This document shows, piece after piece, positions 44,153 to 56,430 of a stretch of 64,000 nucleotides of DNA (position 1 is the stretch's first letter; each line of letters begins with the position of its first letter). This stretch comes from Cydia pomonella (lineage: Eukaryota; Arthropoda; Insecta; Lepidoptera; Tortricidae). Under the pieces are notes generated by a model. The model was not told the origin of the DNA. It saw only the letters and a program-made list of their open reading frames with translations, and did no database searches. The stretch covers positions 6,399,451 through 6,463,450 of the forward strand of contig NC_084728.1 of NCBI RefSeq assembly GCF_033807575.1, in the 5' to 3' direction. The position numbers and the translations under genes were made by a program.

Positions 44153-46279
44153 GTCAAAGTAATACTACGAGTATAACTAAGTAAGCACAATGGTTGACGA
44201 TTTGCGGAAAATGCCCATCATAACCAACTAACTATGAACTAACTATGATACCAATGTTCATTTTGATTCAATCGGGGTTTTTTTCTCCCATCTGTGAAAA
44301 TGTTTTGCCTCAGAAATGCGTCATTTAAATAATAATCACACCTAAACCACAGACCTAAACGAAGAAATTCAACTTAGTATCAGATTGAACAATGACTGAT
44401 ATACTTTGGGCTGTAACTTTGGTGGTTTTACGGTAGTCACTTTCCACACAGCATCATATTATTATAAAGTATCTGATCTTTATTGCATAAAAAAAAACGA
44501 TCGTACAAAAGGCGGACTTAATGCTATAAGGCTTTCTCTACCATTACCATTCAACCTTCGGGCAAAGCAGAGAATTTGTATATTCGCGTCATTTTGAATA
44601 CTTTAGATATCGAAAAGGTATGATAGAACTTTGGGTCATTTTCGAAATTACCCGACATTCTGAAGTGTTCAAGCTTAGTGACTACTGTCAATTAAAATAA
44701 ATACACTAGAAACAATTAAAACAGTCCAGTTTGTACCGATTTATCCATATCTAAATATTGCGAAGAATAATGATAATTTTCTATCAATCATTGAACCATT
44801 CGGCTTGAAAATGGTATTTCCAAAACTATTAACACCAGTAGTGACTAATGCCTCAAATAGTTCCCTGCCATCCATCATGGCGTTTTGACAGCTGTCAAAT
44901 TAGCGTCAATGGGAGCGTTTAAGCCTTTGGATGTTTGAACAAAATTAATGTAGGTATAACTTAAAAGGTTCCACTGAAATACAGAACAGTATGAAGAAAA
45001 CGAATATTTTGGTGGATAGCGCAAAAACTATAAAAACTATTTGTATATTTTTTTAATCTGAATGGTCTTTGTTTGAATCAAAAATAGGAATGTAGGCACC
45101 TAATTATACCTAGTTTAATTATAAAAATATTTCTAATACAATCCCAATGATCTATGAGTATGGGGATTTTTGTGAAACTAATCTACAATACAAATACTTG
45201 GCAAAAAAAATAGGTGCGAAGAGTTGACTTCTCATAGATAATTTGAATTTCGCGCCTTTTTCTACTGACAAAGTGGGTGTGTTTCAGTATAAATATGGAT
45301 TTCCCTTAAGAAACGGTTAACGGTTTTGGTACTTCATATTCCCGTAGAGAATATTTGTGAGAAACTATGAAATTGCCAAGTAAAGAAGCGTAACGGTGTT
45401 TCACGTCCATAATTGAGCATGAACGTAAAATTACTCTTAACAAAGTGCAATCGCACTTTTAGGTTAACTTTAATTACCTAACGGCTACGAAATCCAATTG
45501 ATTCACCCGAAACGTATAAAAACGCCTCTGAATGACACTCAACGACTCCCATTCAGGTCATAATTGTTAAAAAAAGACACTCGAGAACGCACCCATGTGA
45601 GACGAGAATGACAAGATTCTGTAACAGAAAACCGGCTGCATTTAAAAAGAAAAAAACAGACAACTTTGACTCTAATCGGCCAAGAAATAAAGTCAAATTA
45701 TTATTAATTATGTGAAACCATAACTCTGTTTTGATGTTACGACCGTATAAATATGTCCACGACAACATTTAGTTCCACTAATCGTAGCATTAATTCGCTA
45801 AACGCCTCTAAAAATACGTAATCGGGAACGCATTGGATGGAACATGACAGGTGCAACGTTTCGCGCCAAAATCGCTGTCAGACGGACAGTTCGTTTGATT
45901 AACGCGGCTAAACCATAGACAAGATTTTCTTTTATAGAGCGTGAATTAATTTTGGTTATTTATCGGACCACACATTGTGAATTAAATATGCTTTCAGTTT
46001 TCATAACAGTCTGGCGTGTGTCCTGTTAATTATGAATGGCGCGGTTAAAAATGGCGCCATTCGGGAGCTATTTTTGGTTTCATTAAGCATTTTGTTGCGG
46101 GTTCTTTTATTGTGTACAGAAATCAAATACAAAAAGTAGTTTATCTTGGTCGATAAAAGTAAAACCGTAGGCACGAATGGTCCTCCCATAGAATATATCA
46201 ATTTCGCGCCTTTTTGACAAAATGGGTTTGCCAGAGAATAGCGTATGAAATAAGATTTTGGCAAAAATTTCATTTTTGG

Positions 46280-46576
46280 TACAAGCTTTTATCGCTGACT
46301 GTACTTTTCTTTCCACAGGCAACTAATACTCATCGAGCAAATTCTAAAAACCCCAAACACAATTAGGTTGCATTGTTTTATCACAGAATTCCTATGTCCA
46401 CCTCTTGTCTCCATCATCAGATCAACTCGATGGTACCATACTATTGCATTGTCACCCGACTTACATATGTATGCAAATTTTCAGCTCAATCGGAAACCGG
46501 GAAGTGGATCAAATTTAACTTGCAATATTTGATTACAAACAGACAACGGTCAGGTGAAAGTAAATAAAAGCTTGTA
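46280..46576 (+). mobile_element. Repeat D, complete copy
   Basis: Begins TACAAGCTTTTATCGCTGAC and ends ATAAAAGCTTGTA. Interior nearly collinear with the reverse of 41098-41398. Confidence 0.8.
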
Positions 46577-46751
46577 AAAGATTGTAAATTAGGTGAATAA
46601 CTTAACATTGATTTCATATACTACGTATCAAGACCTAACTATTTACTAACACCTAACTACAAGTACATTACAACTAACACCAAATGTTGCTACGCCCTAG
46701 TAGGGTCCATGTTTGTACTGACTACCTAATTATAAGAACAGCTTGGAATAC

Positions 46752-46874
46752 CATGGTTGCAACGAATAAATGAAATATGAATATGAAATATGAGGTACAA
46801 ATTTTTAAATTCGAAGTTTAAAAATTTGTACCTCATATTTCATATTCATATTTCATTTATTCGTTGCAACCATG
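46752..46874. repeat. Perfect palindrome, two 58-bp arms
   Basis: 46752-46809 and 46817-46874 are exact complements by eye, separated by TTCGAAG. The arm starts CATGGTTGCAACGAATAAAT. No TIR-type duplication was found at its ends. Confidence 0.9.
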
Positions 46875-47522
46875 TTACGTTACGACTTGTGACCAAAAAC
46901 TAAAATTTAAATCAAATTAATTTAACAATATTAGGATCCAATATACAAAGGAATGAAGGCCCTCTTATAAGTCACTGGGAGAGCAACAAATTTCAATCAC
47001 GGAATTTAAAGATTTACTACTTTGCGATTCTCTGTCATGGCGTTAGGGTTCAAAAGTGACGAACTTTCAAATATGTATATAAGTATCGTGTCATTCACGA
47101 AGACGCGTGCCTTGATTCGTATTTTTATTTTATTATAAGTTAGTTTTGACAAATCTGGGCGTCATCATAAATAACACGAACTACTACTAGCGATTCTGAT
47201 TTTAGTTTTACTAGGTTTATATTGAACTTTTGGTTCATTAACCCAGCTTACCTCATCATTTCATAATGAACTTAAATTTAAAACTTTATAGCTCAAATTA
47301 GATGCGCTTTCTTTTAATTTAATTAGATTAGGAAACAAAATGTCTTAACGAATTCATAAAAAGTAATAAAAAATCATGGCAAAGTTATTTTGACTGTTGA
47401 AACTGTAGATGACAATTTTTTTTTTTTCAGTTAGTTAAAGATTATTCTTCGATAGCGAAAATCACGGAGTACTAAGGAATAATTTAATTCATTATATTTC
47501 ATTAGTGCTAATTTTAAAACAC

Positions 47523-47651
47523 CAGGGGCCCGTTTCTTAAAAGCTTGTAACTTGTAATAGGTACAAGCGGATGTCACTTTTTGATAGCTTTTGTTAGAAA
47601 GGGACTTCCACTTGTATTACAAGCTACAAGCTTTTGAGAAACGTGCCCCTG
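47523..47651. mobile_element. MITE with CAGGGGCCCGTTTCT termini
   Basis: CAGGGGCCCGTTTCTTAAAA on the left faces the complement of CAGGGGCACGTTTCTCAAAA on the right; arms of about 38 bp continue into GCTTGTA-CTTGTAATA. Confidence 0.75.
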
Positions 47652-47666
47652 TACGGCTACCACCAA

Positions 47667-47801
47667 TTTGACACTGACATATTCGCTAGCGTGTGTCTAA
47701 CTTACTTTCTATGCATCTCGCTCGTACACGCATATTAGTACGAGCGAGATGTATAGAAATTAAGTTACGCCGACGTTAACGAATATGTCAGTTTGACACT
47801 G
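47667..47801. mobile_element. Foldback MITE adjacent to the previous one
   Basis: TTTGACACTGACATATTCGC faces GAATATGTCAGTTTGACACT. The middle has ATCTCGCTCGTACACG against GTACGAGCGAGAT. Confidence 0.7.
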
Positions 47802-48543
47802 CGAAGCCATTTTTAAAAACGTTCGTCTACAGTTATAGCACAACATAAATACTACTTTTAATGTGTGCTTTATTGTCACAACAATAATGTCTGAAATAGC
47901 TTTACGGTCTTAGCACACTATTACAACTCACCAGCCACTCGACTCAAAATTAAATATTGAAATTAAAGCCTTATCTTGTATGTCCTACAGTACAATGTTT
48001 AACATTTAGTAACTGTCGGGTGGTCTACGCGTCGTCCACTCGTCGTCCACTAAGCTGAACCAAAAGTGAGTTGAGTTGGTGTGGAATTGATATAGTGTGC
48101 GAAGACCTTAACACAACTTTTCAAGTAATTTATTTAACTACATCATCTAAGACGACACGGCTACCAGATAAAATTAAAAAAATCGCCATAAAAACAAATG
48201 AGCGTCAAAGACTATTCCAATTAACTTTTTAATTACTTGGACCATGGAAACTGGACCATTGACAAATGAGTTTGACGTTTTGTTTTTTTTAAAGATAATT
48301 TGACACGGCCCGATAAGTCGGGTGATGGATCAGGCCTAATAGGCCCTATTTATAAGTGTCTCCTTTAGATAAATCTGTAAAGGGCAGTTTTGTCAATCGA
48401 GATAAAGTTTTTTGGGTTATGCTAGTAGGTACTGCTGGATTAATTAAACCGAATGCGCAGTCTCTGATATCTTAACAAAAAGATACAAGTCCCCTGTAGA
48501 AGTGTATATTGAACAGTTAGACTCACAAATATTTATACAGTAC

Positions 48544-48684
48544 ATATGGTGCTACTTCCCCAATCCGCATTGGGCTAGCGTGGGGACTATAGCCCGAGCC
48601 CTCTCGCACATGAGAGGAGGCCTGTGCCCAGCAGTGAGACGTATATAGGCTGAATTATTATTATTATTATATATGGTGCTACTT
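48544..48684 (+). mobile_element. SINE-A tail-only insertion with 14-bp target duplication
   Basis: CCCCAATCCGCATTGGGCTA through GTGCCCAGCAGTGAGACGTA and a (TTA)n tail is a 113-bp 5'-truncated copy of the 60001 SINE tail. ATATGGTGCTACTT flanks it at 48544-48557 and 48671-48684. It landed in a repeat G unit. Confidence 0.85.
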
Positions 48685-48890
48685 TCCCGCACACGTGCGG
48701 GAATGAGCACTTGCCGTGCGTATGTCGAAACTTTAAAGAACCATATTATATACTTTAATACGTTGTACGATACACGTGCGAATAGGTAATTCGCAATTTG
48801 TGTCGATTTTAAACACTCCCTTCGGTCGTGTTTTAATTTATTACGACTCGTTGCGAATTTCCTATTTTCTGCACTTGTATCGTAAATAAC
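48671..48890 (+). mobile_element. Repeat G
   Basis: TGGTGCTACTTTCCCGCACA, CGTACGATACACGTGCGAAT-like and TCGGTCGTGTTTTAATTTAT blocks recur at 49925-50120, 54980-55175 (plus) and 54822-54974, 55183-55277 (minus). No ORF; probably a non-autonomous DNA element. Confidence 0.7.
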
Positions 48891-49763
48891 TATTTTATCA
48901 AACTTGCTCGAAAAAGATCATATTTCATGCAGATATACTGAAGAACAAAGGCATGTATTGTTCCCGCGGAGTTGTGGATTGTGAAAAAAAGCTATAAGTC
49001 CCAAGGGAGTTATAGCTTTTTCTTAATTTGTGTCACTAATTCATACGAACCAAGTAGTAAACTCATTTATGAGTTTTACTTTTAAAATACCGACGTATAT
49101 AATTTATTTTTATTGTTTATGTAAAAAAAATACGTTGATATACTTAATTACGAGGGGTATACGTTATCCCAGGTTTTTGCTAGGAGAGCCTAGGGTCCGG
49201 TCGGCAACCAAGAAATTGTGTCCGCAAGCAGACATGTACATATTTATTTATTTTGTTTAGTATGTTTATGACGCCCTTGGCTACCCGCGAAGACATATGG
49301 CAGCTTGCGTAGGCGCGAGCCGGGATTTCTTTAGTGTTCCAAATGTACAGGTTGATGTCGGAAAAAGTACAGCTGGCAATAGGCAAATGAAAACTAGGGG
49401 AAACCATCATTTTTGATCTATCATATTAGAACTTTTTTTATTATTCTTGTACATTATTTAACATTAATTCGAAATTGACTGTAAACTTTACTTAAGGTAC
49501 AGCAGGTTCAGAAAACGGAGTTTAAAAAAAGTCGTAGCGCTTTTTTGGCTCACAATACGGCTGCCATAAATTTAATTAGTAATCTTAATGATATTCTATA
49601 ATCACTTCATCGATTCGAATTGACTGATTGACTGAACTGACTGAACCTGATTCTTTGACTTTCACTCTATAGAAAATAAAAATAAATGCTCAAAACCTAA
49701 ACATATGAACATTGCTTCAAAAAATGCGCAATTTTATGTTTAAGGGACATCAATTACTTTTTT

Positions 49764-49922
49764 ACTGGTCCGGCCTAGTGGGTAGTGACCCTGCCTATGA
49801 AGATGGTTCTGGGTTCGAATCCCGGTAAGGTCATTTATTTGTGTGATGAGCACAAATATTTGTTCCTGAGTCATGGATGTTTTCAAGTCAATTTGTGTAA
49901 TTATGTCCCTATAATATTTATA
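49764..49922 (+). mobile_element. SINE-B with internal deletion
   Basis: The head GGCCTAGTGGGTAGTGACCC and GGGTTCGAATCCCGGTAAGG are intact, but about 90 bp between GGATGTTTTC and AAGTCAATTTGTGTAA are missing. Confidence 0.8.
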
Positions 49923-49924
49923 TT

Positions 49925-50120
49925 TCCTGCACGCGTGCGGGAATGAGCACTTTCCGTGCATATGTTGAAACTTTAAAGAGCCATATGTAGTGTAAAACGT
50001 TGTACGATACACGTGCGAATAGGTAATTCGCAACTCGTGTTGATTTAAAACACTGCCTTCGGTCGTGTTTTAATTTATCACCACTCATTGCGAATTTCCT
50101 ATTTTCTGCATTTGTATCTT
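49925..50120 (+). mobile_element. Repeat G, second copy
   Basis: Begins in GCACGCGTGCGGGAATGAGC and contains GTTGTACGATACACGTGCGA and CTTCGGTCGTGTTTTAATTT. Confidence 0.7.
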
Positions 50121-50189
50121 AACTAACTGACTATCCTTTATTTCTATTTGTTCTTAGGATGAGGTTTTTTACAATACGGATATAAAAGT

Positions 50190-50650
50190 AAAATATAAAA
50201 ACAATTACAAAACAATACAAAAGATATAAACACATTATATAAAACCTAACCTAGGGTGCCGCCAGCAGCGGGGCAGGGCCCAAGCTGCCGGTGGTCAGGG
50301 CCGCAGAGAGAGGAACCGACCTACTATACGCGCCGTGTCCAAGATCACCGCCTTCTGAATCTGATCCTTGATCCAGCCACCCAGCGAGAGTCTCTCTAGG
50401 TGTTGGTCGAGACTCTTCGCTATGAGACCGTTCGCTGACACGACTATCGGAACAATGATCTTCGTGTCAACACCCCACATGGCGGTTATCTCGTGAGCCA
50501 AGTCTAGGTACTTGCTGGACTTCTCCTTCTCGGCTTTCACGAGATTCTCATCATGGGGATGGTGACGTCGACGAGTACGGTTCGCGTCGATCGGTCTATC
50601 AGCACGATGTCAGGCTTATTGGCTACAATAGTCCTGTCGGTGATGATAGA
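50190..50650 (-). pseudogene. Second RLE-type LINE lineage, endonuclease and C-terminal remnant
   Basis: The minus strand reads NKPDIVLIDRSTRTVLVDVT, a PD-(D/E)XK-like KPD...VDV motif. A 1-bp deletion near 50550-50560 follows. The frame then reads KYLDLAHEITAMWG, then IIVPIVVSANGLIAKSL and ARIVGRFL, a C-terminus known from Dong/R4-like and related LINEs. This differs from the 5058-7961 protein, so two RLE lineages are present. Confidence 0.65.
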
Positions 50651-50914
50651 TTATTATTTATTTATAGTGAATATATATTTTTGTACTTTGCTTGCACCCT
50701 GTACAAGCAATAGCAATTGACAACTATATCGCGTCGTGTGCGGTCTATAGAGGCTTCAGCCCACGCCGGTATGTTCGATACTTCGATGACGTCCCTTCAT
50801 TTCGTACAGGAAAGATTATTTTATACATCTGTCAATCTCTCAGAATCACACTATGCCACGTTTTTGTGCCGAGTTGACGTCAAATACGCTATCCTATAGG
50901 TCCTATAGATTTGT

Positions 50915-51238
50915 ACCCGGGTGTGCCCTAAAGTACGTCCAAAATAGATGTATGGGCATTGTGAATGTCATCTCGCTTTATGTGGTAGGGCACAGCACAG
51001 CGGATGTCATTCCGGATCTAGAGCAGAGCGCAACTGGGGAAGTACCTCTACCTTACAGAAAACCGTAGACAAATAACACTAGACCCTACTTATAGTGTTG
51101 TGTTCCTGCCGGTGAGTAAGGTTGCCAGAGCTCAACGAGAATGCGGAGTGTTAGGTTTGTATGTTACACCTCTGGAGTTGCAGGCGTCCACAGGCTACGG
51201 ACATGCTTACCACCAGGCGGGCCGTTTGCGTATGATAT
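50915..51238 (-). mobile_element. Repeat C, reverse copy
   Basis: The complement of the 42000-42400 unit, including GTGGTAGGGCACAGCACAGC and CTCCAGAGGTGTAACA (complement) near 51170. Confidence 0.7.
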
Positions 51239-51388
51239 CGTAAAATGGAACGCATTAATTAGTGACAGTAGGTAAAGGTAGAGTAGTGTTTTCGAATAGT
51301 TTTGACGTTTATAAAAGCCAGTTGAAGGTAGATCGATTCGATGGCTACTCATGGCCGTATGCGCAAGCTCGTTCATCGTAATAAAACA

Positions 51389-51500
51389 GAGGACCTACCG
51401 CGAACCACGTTCGACGTGTTGCCTCTCTGTCGCACTTATAAATTCATACGTAAGCATGACAGGGAGGCAACACGTCGAACGTGGTTCGCGGTAGGCCCTC
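51389..51500. mobile_element. Foldback MITE with about 42-bp arms
   Basis: GAGGACCTACCGCGAACCAC on the left faces GTGGTTCGCGGTAGGCCCTC on the right; the arms continue through GTTCGACGTGTTGCCTC with only a few mismatches. Confidence 0.85.
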
Positions 51501-51852
51501 AGAAATACGTTTAAACTGTCGATTTGTGATCGAAACCCTCGCCGGAGCCACTACAGCATCACCTCGCTATTGGAGAGTGTCGGTACCGACCAGCTGTTCG
51601 CCGTGCAGAGACGGGGATTTGTTAGATGAGTTTCCCAAACGCAGTTATTCCTTGCATGCACAGCTAAAGGGTGAGTTGGTTTTCGATTGATTCGCTTTCA
51701 CGGGTATTATATTGTTAAATTACTCTCCAAAATTAATTTCACTACTCGAGGACGTTTGTACGTAGGTTATTATAATATTGATCAAGTTTATAAGTTTTGA
51801 TTAAATATTTATATTTATTCGTCTCAATAAATGATATATATTTAATTATTAT

Positions 51853-52098
51853 AATAACAATATAAATAATGGATATATACAGAGAATTACTATAACTAGC
51901 TTATATCTAAAATAGGCCCCTGCGGCATTGTACCAAGGATTCTGGCGGCATTTCCCCGTTGTATCGCAATACTGATACGTTGTACGAGGAAGCCGCCAGC
52001 TCTTCGGTCGCCAGTTACGTCAACCAGACGTTTCGCGATTTCTGCAAAAAACTTGTGCGCGCTGGAACCCCATGGACCTAGAGTTACAACGCCAAATG
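51853..52098 (-). mobile_element. RLE-type LINE, 5'-truncated 3' end
   Basis: In reverse it covers the GTAACTCTAGGTCCATGG codons to the 3' UTR end near TATTGTTATTATAATAA. Coding part mostly alignable with the long copy. Confidence 0.85.
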
Positions 52099-52430
52099 AT
52101 TAGTTTATAAATAAATACATACTAAGTATGTGTATGTGTTATGTGTATAGCATATTAACTGCATAAGTACTATTAAGTATAGCGATATGGCTTGACATCG
52201 CTCGATGTATGTTTTGACAAATTAATTCCGCGCGGTGTGCCTGTAATTATATTCCTGCACAGGGTTGGCACTCGCTACAAAATAAATTTTAATTTTAATC
52301 TACTGTTTGTGTACAATATTATGTTGTAAATAACTATCAAGAATAAATGCTTTTGCCTTTACCATTTAACTAAGTGGTAAAAACTTTTTTTGTACTAAAC
52401 AAGGATAGGTTATAGCTGATATATATTAAC

Positions 52431-52570
52431 CCCGTTATTCATCAACGTGTACTAAAGTTACGATGCCGCTGATCATCGTTTGTCCCTTTCCGACGTATTA
52501 GTATGATGGAAAGGGACAAACGATGATCAGCGGCATCGTAACTTTAGTACACGTTTATAAATAAGGGGGT
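52431..52570. mobile_element. Foldback MITE with about 48-bp perfect core arms
   Basis: ACGTGTACTAAAGTTACGAT...GTTTGTCCCTTTCC is exactly complemented on the other side of a 16-bp loop; outer ends CCCC(G)TTATT and AATAAGGGG are slightly diverged. Confidence 0.88.
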
Positions 52571-53762
52571 ATAAGTACAATTTCGAACCTATGACGGATC
52601 TTCTAGCTAACCTCAAAAAGTAAATATAATCTGTACCTAAAGTAATCTTACATTAACTCAGGAACGGTGGAATGGTTTTAAGTCTCAGAATTTAAAACAA
52701 AATCTAGTATACACAGGTAATATTCCTGGGGTATTTTTAGGTAATTTAATGTGTAATCATATTTTTCTTTTCATTTAAAAATTATAATATATAACAACGC
52801 TAATCTTGACCTTATACGATTTTAGTGCATGCTATGTATGTACTTACCAAAAATCTAGAAATTTCTTTCGCATAGATTTTGGTTAGTATTATGTCAAATG
52901 GATATGTCAGTTGTCATCTCAATATGTACTATTTTTATAACAATAAAACGTAAATTATACCGGAATGAAGAGAATTAAGATGGGGAGTTAAACCAGGAAA
53001 ATAGAAAGAAACAAAAGATGTGGCGCGCCGCGAAAAAAATGGCGATGGAAGATCTAAATTATTTAAATTTCTCTGAAAATATACTTCAGTTTAAAATTTT
53101 GCTCGTCATCTCCATCGCATATACCTACCACTACTTAATTTGTTCTAACTCACGTCAAACGTCAACTTTTGACTACCATAGTTAGTCTTGTACGGAGCTG
53201 TACTACACCAGAATTCATCTTAGACTTTAAACATCTTATACAATCAATGAATATTTACTATAGTCAAAGATACATTGACGATGTGTATAATCTAAGACAA
53301 TTTCGTGTTTCGAATTTGACAGGTAAACGACTGACTGTACAGCTCCATATATTTTACGGTAACTCTGATTGTCAAACGTTGACGTTTGACAATTTAGTGA
53401 CCGCAAAAAAGTACAGCGCCATCTGTTTTGGATGACAAACTAAGGGGCACGTTCTTTTTGCTATAATTAAAAGTGTTATTTGTTTAATCCGTCAGCGCCA
53501 ACCCTAGCGCGCCGTCTGGGTGGCCCGGCCGTCCGATAGCGAGGCAGTTTAAAACAAAACCAATAAGCGAGCGGGACGTACTGTATCTGCGGCTCTTTCG
53601 CACTCGCGCGCTGATCTTGCAGATTATTTATGTATAGACAGAGCATCTAAGTATTAGACTTTATGAGTGTCTGCGACACTAGCATCTCTAAGACACATTT
53701 GTTTTCAAAATTCCAAAAAGAGATCTTGAATTTTAAAAAGGTTCTCGATTTCGTTGTAATTT

Positions 53763-53899
53763 GAGTCAAACCAACATAAGTCGGCAGCGATTTTAACAGC
53801 CCAGTCTACATGTTATTTTAAACGTCAAACTTCTATGAAATTATGACGTTTACTTAACTGGCTAAAATAAAATCGCTACCAACTTAGCTTGGTCTGAGT
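53763..53899. mobile_element. Foldback MITE, AGAGTCAGACCAAG family
   Basis: GAGTCAAACCAACATAAGTC opposite AACTTAGCTTGGTCTGAG; interior GTTATTTTAAACGTCAAACT as in 34614-34767. Confidence 0.75.
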
Positions 53900-53959
53900 A
53901 GATTTTTCAACCTATTGGCAAAAGTATATTTTTTTATTGAAAGTATATATAAATACTTA

Positions 53960-54060
53960 CTTACAGATTGGTCCCACTTTTGTCAAAGTCTAGTTCTGGT
54001 GATGGGATTTACGAGAAATCAAGGGAAGTGCTCAATTCTTATAGGCATACATATGGCAAA
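53960..54060 (+). repeat. Single unit fragment of the 2.8-kb minisatellite
   Basis: TTTTGTCAAAGTCTAGTTCT, GGTGATGGGATTTACGAG and ATAGGCATACATATGG match the units at 2947-3700. Confidence 0.65.
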
Positions 54061-54199
54061 TAAGTGACAAATATGATACATATATAATCGTCTAGTCCCC
54101 ACAACACAAGCCTTAGTGCGGTTTCAGACTAGCGATTTATAAGAGCGTATTGACCAAATGTAGGGAAAACTAACGCGCGTGTAAGCTCGTAACGCCGAA

Positions 54200-54400
54200 A
54201 CGACCGTATACTTACTTCCGATGGCGCTACAACCCTTTGTGGCTCTTGGCCACCTCCACTTATGTTCCTCCAGTTGTCGCGATCCTTGGCAATCTTCCTA
54301 CAGCTGGTATACTTCCTCATCCTCCTAAGATCTTCCACACAGTCCAGCCACTATAGGTTTGCCACTAGGCCTTTTCTGTTGTGGCTTCCATCTTGTCATA
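54200..54400 (-). pseudogene. LINE C-terminal remnant
   Basis: The minus frame reads EDLRRMRKYTSCRKIAKDRD then NWRN, matching the (A/K)-x-DR-x-x-WR signature at the C-terminus of RTE/jockey-like LINE proteins. It then runs off into unrelated sequence. Confidence 0.5.
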
Positions 54401-54821
54401 ATTTTTGGAGCTCTCATGGCGGGGATTGGTCTCCTGTTTGATCTGAGCTTCCAGTTCATGGTTCATGCGCTGCCGGTAGCTACCGTCAGGTTCCTTGGAC
54501 CATCAATTTTTCGCAGCACTTATATTTCATAATCCATTCTATAATATATATATTTATGTTTCATGGTGCGTAGTCTGTTGGGTGTACTCTATGGCTGTAC
54601 TGCATGTGGAATCGCTACTAATTTCTATAGATATCAATGAAAGTTCAGTTTGTACCGAAATAATTCATATCACTTTGATTTCCGCTTGTTTCATACTTAG
54701 GAATGACGTTGTCACTGTCATAGGAAGGAATGGGACAGAAACTAATAGTTGTCTCACTCGCACTGGTACCATGTTCTTTTAAGATTTGGTGGAACTGGAT
54801 TTGCTAATTCAGTACGTAGTA

Positions 54822-55277
54822 TTAGTACATTACGATACGCGTGCGAAAAATAGGAATCTCGCAACGAGTGGCGATAAATTATAATTTATAAAACACGACC
54901 GAAGACCGAAGGAAGTGTTTTAAATCGAAACGAGTTCCGAATTACCTATTCGCACATGTATTGTAAAATGTTTTACAATACATATGGTGCTACTTTACCG
55001 CACTAGTGCGAAAATTAGCATATTACGTTACTGTGTCGAACATTTAAAGGGCCATATGTACTGTAAAACGTTGTACGATACATGTGCGAATAGGTAATTC
55101 GCAACTCGGGTCGATTTAAAGCACTCCCTTCGGTCGTGTTTTCGAATTTCCTATTTTTCGCACTTGTATCGTAATGTACTATTACAGTACATATGGCACA
55201 TAAAATTTTCGACATACGCACGTATAGTGCTTGCTAGTTACCGCACTAGGGCGGTAAAGTAGCACCATATGTACTGT
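54822..55277. mobile_element. Three repeat G copies in alternating orientation
   Basis: 54822-54974 (minus), 54980-55175 (plus) and 55183-55277 (minus, partial) abut with only a few bases between. Shared blocks: GTACGATACATGTGCGAATA, GGTAATTCGCAACTCG and CTTCGGTCGTGTT. Confidence 0.7.
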
Positions 55278-55350
55278 ATAAAACTGTACTTAAGGGTTCC
55301 ATGTTTCTGTTTTAGATTTTTGCCCTTGGGAGTAGACATGACACAGTATT

Positions 55351-55427
55351 AGAGTCAGACCAAGATAAGTTGGCAGCGATTTTGACAGCCCAGACGGTGC
55401 AAGTGTTATTTTAAACTTCAAACTTCT
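55351..55427 (+). mobile_element. Half MITE, AGAGTCAGACCAAG family
   Basis: AGAGTCAGACCAAGATAAGT to AAACTTCAAACTTCT, then the second half is absent. Confidence 0.65.
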
Positions 55428-55541
55428 GAACTAGTAAGCATCTAATAGTAAACTATAAATAAATAAAAATTTAGTTAGTTTGTGTATTTAAAGATTAAAG
55501 ATAATACTCCCTAATTAATGCAATGTTCGGCCGCCAGAGAG

Positions 55542-55656
55542 CAGCACTAGCACATATTGTAACTTTAACATACTACTACTACTTTATCAGTAGTTCCACA
55601 TACCACAGCACTAGCACATATTGTAACTTTAACATACTACTTTATCAGTAGTTCCA
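55542..55656. repeat. 64-bp tandem duplication
   Basis: CAGCACTAGCACATATTGTA begins at 55542 and again at 55606; both continue through ACTTTAACATACTAC and TTTATCAGTAGTTCCA. The first unit has two extra TAC triplets. Confidence 0.85.
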
Positions 55657-56199
55657 ATTACAGTATCAATAAAAAAAAACGCATTTTACTTACAGACAAC
55701 TAACCAATCGATTTTCCGATCTCTACGTAAAAACGTTTAAAACTACCCCTTGGAATCCTCCCCAAGGGTGAGTAATGACGCGAATGAACATCCTGTAGAT
55801 GAACACCCTATCAGAAAGTGAACACCCTATCGCTGCTGTACACTCGGCAATAAATGTTTGTATAAATGACTTTACGGTTTTTGAATTAAACAACGGTACT
55901 CTAATGTTGTTTTGCGTATTGGTTAGGGTGGGTTTTCTGGATCTTTATATTTCATATGCTTAACTTTACTTTCTTTCGTATGGCTTAGTTTTAGAGAAGT
56001 TTCCAAATTTTTTGAATATTTCCGTAACTTACATATCGGGCAATAAAAATAATTTAGAAATCGCGAATTTTTTACACTTATATTTTTTTTAATTAATGTA
56101 TTTAGAAATGTAATAAATAAGATACGGTAAAAAATACTATTCAATTAAAAAAACCCTACGTTCACCAATTACTTTCTTCAGGGGTCCTGTTTTTAAAAT

Positions 56200-56430
56200 A
56201 AATATTATAGGACATTATTACACAAATTGACTAAGTCCCACAGTAAGCTCAATAAGGCTTGTGTTGAGGGTACTTAGACAACGATATATATAATATATAA
56301 ATATTTATAAATACTTAAATACATAGAAAACACCCACGACTCAAATAAATGCCTTTACCAGGATTTGAACCCGGGACCATCGGCTTCATAGGTAGGGTCA
56401 CTACCTACTAGGCCAGACAGGTGGTCAAAA
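56200..56430 (-). mobile_element. SINE-B
   Basis: Reverse-oriented, box B in GGTCCCGGGTTCAAATCC, tail to TCCTATAATATTTAT. A small deletion after CACCCACGACTC removes the GAGCACGGATATTTG part. Confidence 0.82.
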
